From the IMG/VR virus record IMGVR_UViG_3300025102_000257, positions 1 to 25,558 of that record: a stretch of DNA of 25,558 nucleotides; one strand, written 5' to 3'. The position numbers and the translations under genes were made by a program. The stretch comes from a virus. Under the pieces are notes generated by a model. It searched no databases. It saw only the letters and a program-made list of their open reading frames with translations, and was not told where the DNA came from. Below are positions 23,794-25,558 of this stretch, piece by piece. The stretch's first letter is position 1; every line of letters begins with the position of its first letter.

Positions 23794-23996
23794 GTTCGTA
23801 CACCTTTAGTAATATCTTCACACTTGTACATAATTTGAGAAGGGACAGGCGGCAGGAGTGAACTCATACTAGAAATCATTTCCTCAACACGTACTAGACA
23901 TTCCGCTTCTGTTTTATACGGACCTCTATTGTCAGTAAACTTCATACAATCACCCTCTGTTACGAGACTGCATACCATTACTATTGCTGTCAACAT
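23790..23996 (-). CDS. Small exported Cys-containing protein candidate
   Basis: The 68-residue protein starts with MLTAIVMVCSLVTEGDCMKF. Residues 1-12 form a short hydrophobic leader, and later Cys residues (ECLVR, YKCEDI) could pair outside the cytoplasm. AAGGA lies about 10 bases before the ATG at 23996, inside the upstream gene, which it overlaps by 47 bp. The layout resembles other tiny secreted phage proteins but matches no family I know. A later start at 23978 is possible but has no ribosome-binding site. Confidence 0.62.
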   Translation of the reverse strand: MLTAIVMVCSLVTEGDCMKFTDNRGPYKTEAECLVRVEEMISSMSSLLPPVPSQIMYKCEDITKGVRT

Positions 23997-24198
23997 CGTC
24001 TGTCCATCCTTCCTTACGCATAGCCCACTCTACGTGTTCAAGTGTAAAAGGACGACCATAATGTGCTTCTACTGCTTTACGTACGTAGAACACATCACTG
24101 TGAGGTATGTGTAATTTATCTAGTGTGTTATTCTTGATAGCATCATAAAATGCTTCAAGTACATTATCTGTATATAGTTTTACATATTTTTTTGCCAT
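23950..24198 (-). CDS. First gene of the leftward transcript, small helical protein
   Basis: I chose ATG 24198 (82 residues, MAKKYVKLYTDNVLEAFYDA); the TTG two codons earlier is less likely. The protein is helical and mixed-charge, with TLDKLHIPHSDVFYVRKAVE and YGRPFTLEHVEWAMRKEGWT, a pattern compatible with a small winged or helix-turn-helix DNA-binding protein. No DNA-binding signature is certain. It is the first gene after the predicted promoter at 24355-24383 and follows a 150-base leader with repeated operator-like sites, so an autoregulatory role is conceivable. Function otherwise unknown. Confidence 0.72.
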   Translation of the reverse strand: MAKKYVKLYTDNVLEAFYDAIKNNTLDKLHIPHSDVFYVRKAVEAHYGRPFTLEHVEWAMRKEGWTDDVDSNSNGMQSRNRG

Positions 24199-24246
24199 TG
24201 TCAACTACTTTTTCTAGGAATACGAGATTTAGTCCATATGGGGGGT

Positions 24247-24341
24247 ATTAGATGTAGTATTAAATGTTTACATTAGATGTCTTTAACATCTTTTGTTTTT
24301 TCATTTAATGTTACTTTAATCAATGTTAGTCATCTAATGTA
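24247..24341. repeat. Cluster of ATTAGATGT-like operator sites in the leader
   Basis: ATTAGATGT occurs at 24247-24255 and again at 24272-24280, 25 bases apart. TACATTAGATG (24269-24279) pairs perfectly with CATCTAATGTA (24331-24341), an 11-bp inverted repeat. Degenerate relatives (ATTAAATGTT near 24260, CATTTAATGTTA near 24302) lie between. The group lies in the predicted untranslated leader, so it could bind a repressor or fold in RNA. Confidence 0.65.
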
Positions 24342-24354
24342 TTATTATATATCT

Positions 24355-24383
24355 GTTATACCACACGACTAAAACAGTGTCAA
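24355..24383 (-). promoter_or_regulatory. Strong sigma-70 type promoter for the leftward block
   Basis: On the minus strand TTGACA (24383-24378), a 17-base spacer and TATAAC (24360-24355) match the bacterial consensus at 11 of 12 positions with ideal spacing. Transcription would start near 24348, about 150 bases before the first gene at 24198. The boxes are identical to those of the capsid promoter at 8263-8290. Confidence 0.8.
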
Positions 24384-24440
24384 GCATAATTAACTAAAAG
24401 CATCACGTATTTTAGTAATTGCCTATTATTTAAGCACTGT

Positions 24441-24457
24441 TGCACATTACTTGTGCA
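24441..24457. promoter_or_regulatory. 17-bp dyad TGCACA-N5-TGTGCA, operator-like
   Basis: A perfect 6-bp inverted repeat with a 5-base spacer lies about 58 bases upstream of the minus-strand -35 box. Its length and symmetry are typical of a dimeric regulator site. No terminator-like T tract follows. Confidence 0.5.
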
Positions 24458-24521
24458 TATTAGTTGATGAGTTACCCTTGTGGTTAACAATCAAATTCCC
24501 TGATCTGTGTATTTGTATGTA

Positions 24522-24551
24522 TATACGTACGTATACCGGGGGTCTGCCCCC
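24522..24551. repeat. 14-bp palindrome next to a GC-rich hairpin
   Basis: TATACGTACGTATA (24522-24535) is a perfect palindrome. Two bases later GGGGG-TCTG-CCCCC (24538-24551) forms a short hairpin. The pair is distinct from the AT-rich surroundings and could be a protein site or a boundary between the two arms. Confidence 0.5.
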
Positions 24552-24750
24552 TGCCCGTACCCTTTGGGTCAACGCGATATGGCGCGAATGGGACACTTTA
24601 TATCTTATTCACGACACCAATTAAAATAATTGATAGGGTAATCTATAAAAATCGCCGCCTTTTCAATAGGTTAACAGCATAAGGTCAATGTATATCCTAT
24701 GAATTGACGCCATAGCTTACAATAAAGATATGCCGAATATAAAAAGACAA

Positions 24751-24779
24751 TGCAAAAACATAACGGCGATGCATATAAT
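24751..24779 (+). promoter_or_regulatory. Weak candidate plus-strand promoter
   Basis: A perfect TATAAT (24774-24779) with a TG three bases upstream (near-extended -10) has only a poor -35 match (TGCAAA, 24751-24756) at 17-base spacing. No gene starts close behind it, so the call is tentative. Confidence 0.3.
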
Positions 24780-24841
24780 ATTAGATACACCCCATAAAGT
24801 TAGTACCGACTAACATTAACCACCAACCAACAAATACATAC

Positions 24842-24860
24842 GCTAATGATAATCATTATC
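24842..24860. promoter_or_regulatory. Fur-box-like site
   Basis: GCTAATGATAATCATTATC matches the 19-bp enterobacterial Fur-box consensus at 18 of 19 positions, differing only at position 2. It includes the TGATAA-N3-TTATCA dyad. About 20 bases downstream lies TATAAG (24881-24886). The similarity is to the known iron-regulator site; binding by the actual host regulator is inference. Confidence 0.6.
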
Positions 24861-25047
24861 AATAATCTTTTTTTATATATTATAAGTATAAACTAAATTT
24901 TGATTATTTTTATATTGCCTTATTCTTGCCACATTCTAATTGCAGAATACAATCATCGAAGGACGCAATGCTTAGGCAGACAATCTCGATAGGGTAAAAG
25001 AAAGCGCATAAGAGATACGTTCAACCTTGCTAACCCATGAATAAGAA

Positions 25048-25077
25048 TTGACTAAAGACTGAAAATATGAATAGAAT
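25048..25077 (+). promoter_or_regulatory. Sigma-70 type promoter for rightward genes
   Basis: TTGACT (25048-25053), an 18-base spacer and TAGAAT (25072-25077) form a good plus-strand promoter. Transcription would start near 25084, about 33 bases before the ATG at 25117. Confidence 0.65.
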
Positions 25078-25116
25078 ATAAAATGACAAATCAAATTGGT
25101 GCGAGAGGTAAACCCA

Positions 25117-25329
25117 ATGGCTAGACTAGGTAAGCGAGAACGTGCTTTGGCACGTGTAAAGCAAGCGAGAATTGATCGTGTTGACCATGCTTTTACAATA
25201 GAAACTAGTACAATGCGTGCTAGATATTGGGAAAATTACTCAGGCAAAGTATGTCAAAACATTAAGGGTAGCTACGCCAAGCGTACGCCAAGCAATGCAT
25301 TATATGACCTATGCCAAAAAGTAAAATAA
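25117..25329 (+). CDS. Small basic protein, first gene of the rightward arm
   Basis: The ATG at 25117 has GAGAGGT seven bases upstream and gives 70 residues; upstream TTG/GTG codons in frame lie over the ribosome-binding site. The protein is basic (MARLGKRERALARVKQARID at the start), with two cysteines and a mixed-charge C-terminal half (YWENYSGKVCQNIKGSYAKR). It does not match a family I know. Its place as the first gene behind an early-type promoter and its charge are compatible with a nucleic-acid-binding takeover protein, but this is conjecture. Confidence 0.7.
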   Translation: MARLGKRERALARVKQARIDRVDHAFTIETSTMRARYWENYSGKVCQNIKGSYAKRTPSNALYDLCQKVK

Positions 25330-25333
25330 GGTG

Positions 25334-25365
25334 TTGACAATATACAAAGCTAGGTGATAGCCTAG
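25334..25365 (+). promoter_or_regulatory. Possible promoter with overlapping dyad
   Basis: TTGACA (25334-25339) is a perfect -35 box, but the best -10 (GATAGC, 25356-25361) matches only 3 of 6. The dyad CTAGG-N6-CCTAG (25350-25365) covers the -10 position, as a repressor operator could. It lies between two rightward genes. Confidence 0.35.
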
Positions 25366-25446
25366 TAGCAAGATAAATATTCAGATTGGTGACTAACGTG
25401 TAAATCCAATCAGTGACCCAAAGCAAATAGGGTAGGAGATAGTACG

Positions 25447-25558
25447 ATGTACAAGCGTGATATGCCAGTAATGGCAAAGCATGGTTGGTCGTCACCTGAT
25501 GGGCTAGTGGATATTGTTGCATTTGTGCTTTGCACAATACAGCAACCACTACAATCAG
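25447..25558 (+). CDS. Start of a rightward gene (truncated by window edge)
   Basis: An open frame begins ATG at 25447 with TAGGAGAT in front at good spacing and runs off the right edge, giving 37 residues (MYKRDMPVMAKHGWSSPDGL...). The visible part has a mildly hydrophobic stretch (LVDIVAFVLCTI) but too little sequence for identification. It continues the rightward arm after a 117-base gap. Confidence 0.6.
   Translation, partial: MYKRDMPVMAKHGWSSPDGLVDIVAFVLCTIQQPLQS

Larger units (their letters stand above)
24199..25116. other. Divergent control region without convincing genes
   Basis: This stretch of about 918 bases separates the leftward virion block from the rightward genes. I see no credible coding frame in it. 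It is AT-rich and holds a strong minus-strand promoter, a plus-strand promoter, a family of ATTAGATGT-like repeats, a 17-bp dyad, a 14-bp perfect palindrome, a short GC-rich hairpin and a Fur-box-like site, each listed separately. An origin of replication could lie here but shows no diagnostic iterons. Confidence 0.75.

Noticed and set aside
24704-24732. TTGACG followed by GATATG as a plus-strand promoter
   Set aside because: The -10 box matches only three of six positions and no gene follows within a plausible leader length.
25262-25549. Minus-strand 95-codon frame at the right edge
   Set aside because: It is antisense to two plus-strand genes that have ribosome-binding sites; its composition is that of a shadow frame.

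Overview
The window is part of a double-stranded DNA tailed-phage genome, moderately AT-rich, with a marine-type gene set. Virion assembly, packaging and lysis genes fill 1-24198 on the minus strand, and two short basic or partial genes start the opposite arm at 25117. No tape-measure, sheath or baseplate gene is visible. Two consecutive tail-tube/nozzle-type genes follow the capsid gene, which suggests a podovirus-like particle. The sequence does not name the host. Good sigma-70 type promoters and a near-consensus Fur box suggest a Gram-negative bacterium.

Layout, read in the direction of leftward transcription: a control region (24199-25116) with divergent promoters; a run of tiny genes, several with Lys/Gly/Met-rich repeats, a SET-domain lysine methyltransferase (22224-22589) and basic proteins; a Rieske-oxygenase-like protein that lacks the Rieske ligands (20624-21709); a lysis block (two holin candidates and a T4-type lysozyme); small terminase, a helix-turn-helix-like gene and large terminase; portal; a 1257-residue multidomain protein; scaffold; a 2OG-Fe(II) oxygenase-like gene; major capsid and a probable decoration protein; two tail-tube genes; a collagen-like tail fibre; a tail assembly chaperone; a prolyl-hydroxylase-like 2OG-Fe(II) oxygenase; a small coiled-coil membrane protein; and the start of another gene. 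Most neighbours overlap as TAATG or ATGA, as expected for one coupled transcript.

Regulation is visible in places. Two minus-strand promoters share TTGACA and TATAAC boxes. One (24355-24383) leads the whole block and the other (8263-8290) sits just before the capsid gene. At both, an inverted repeat begins close to the predicted transcript 5' end. A hairpin at 6459-6488 may limit the capsid transcript. The control region also holds a family of ATTAGATGT-like sites, other dyads and an 18/19 match to the Fur box.

The most unusual features are: (1) three predicted non-haem iron oxygenase-type proteins plus a Fur-box-like site in one phage window; (2) a prolyl-hydroxylase-like enzyme two genes from a collagen-like fibre; (3) a Rieske-type oxygenase with its mononuclear iron site but no 2Fe-2S ligands; (4) a SET methyltransferase between two very lysine-rich small proteins, with a KGG/GGM-type peptide motif recurring in at least five proteins. 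Functions are inferred from sequence patterns recognised by eye; no database search was run.
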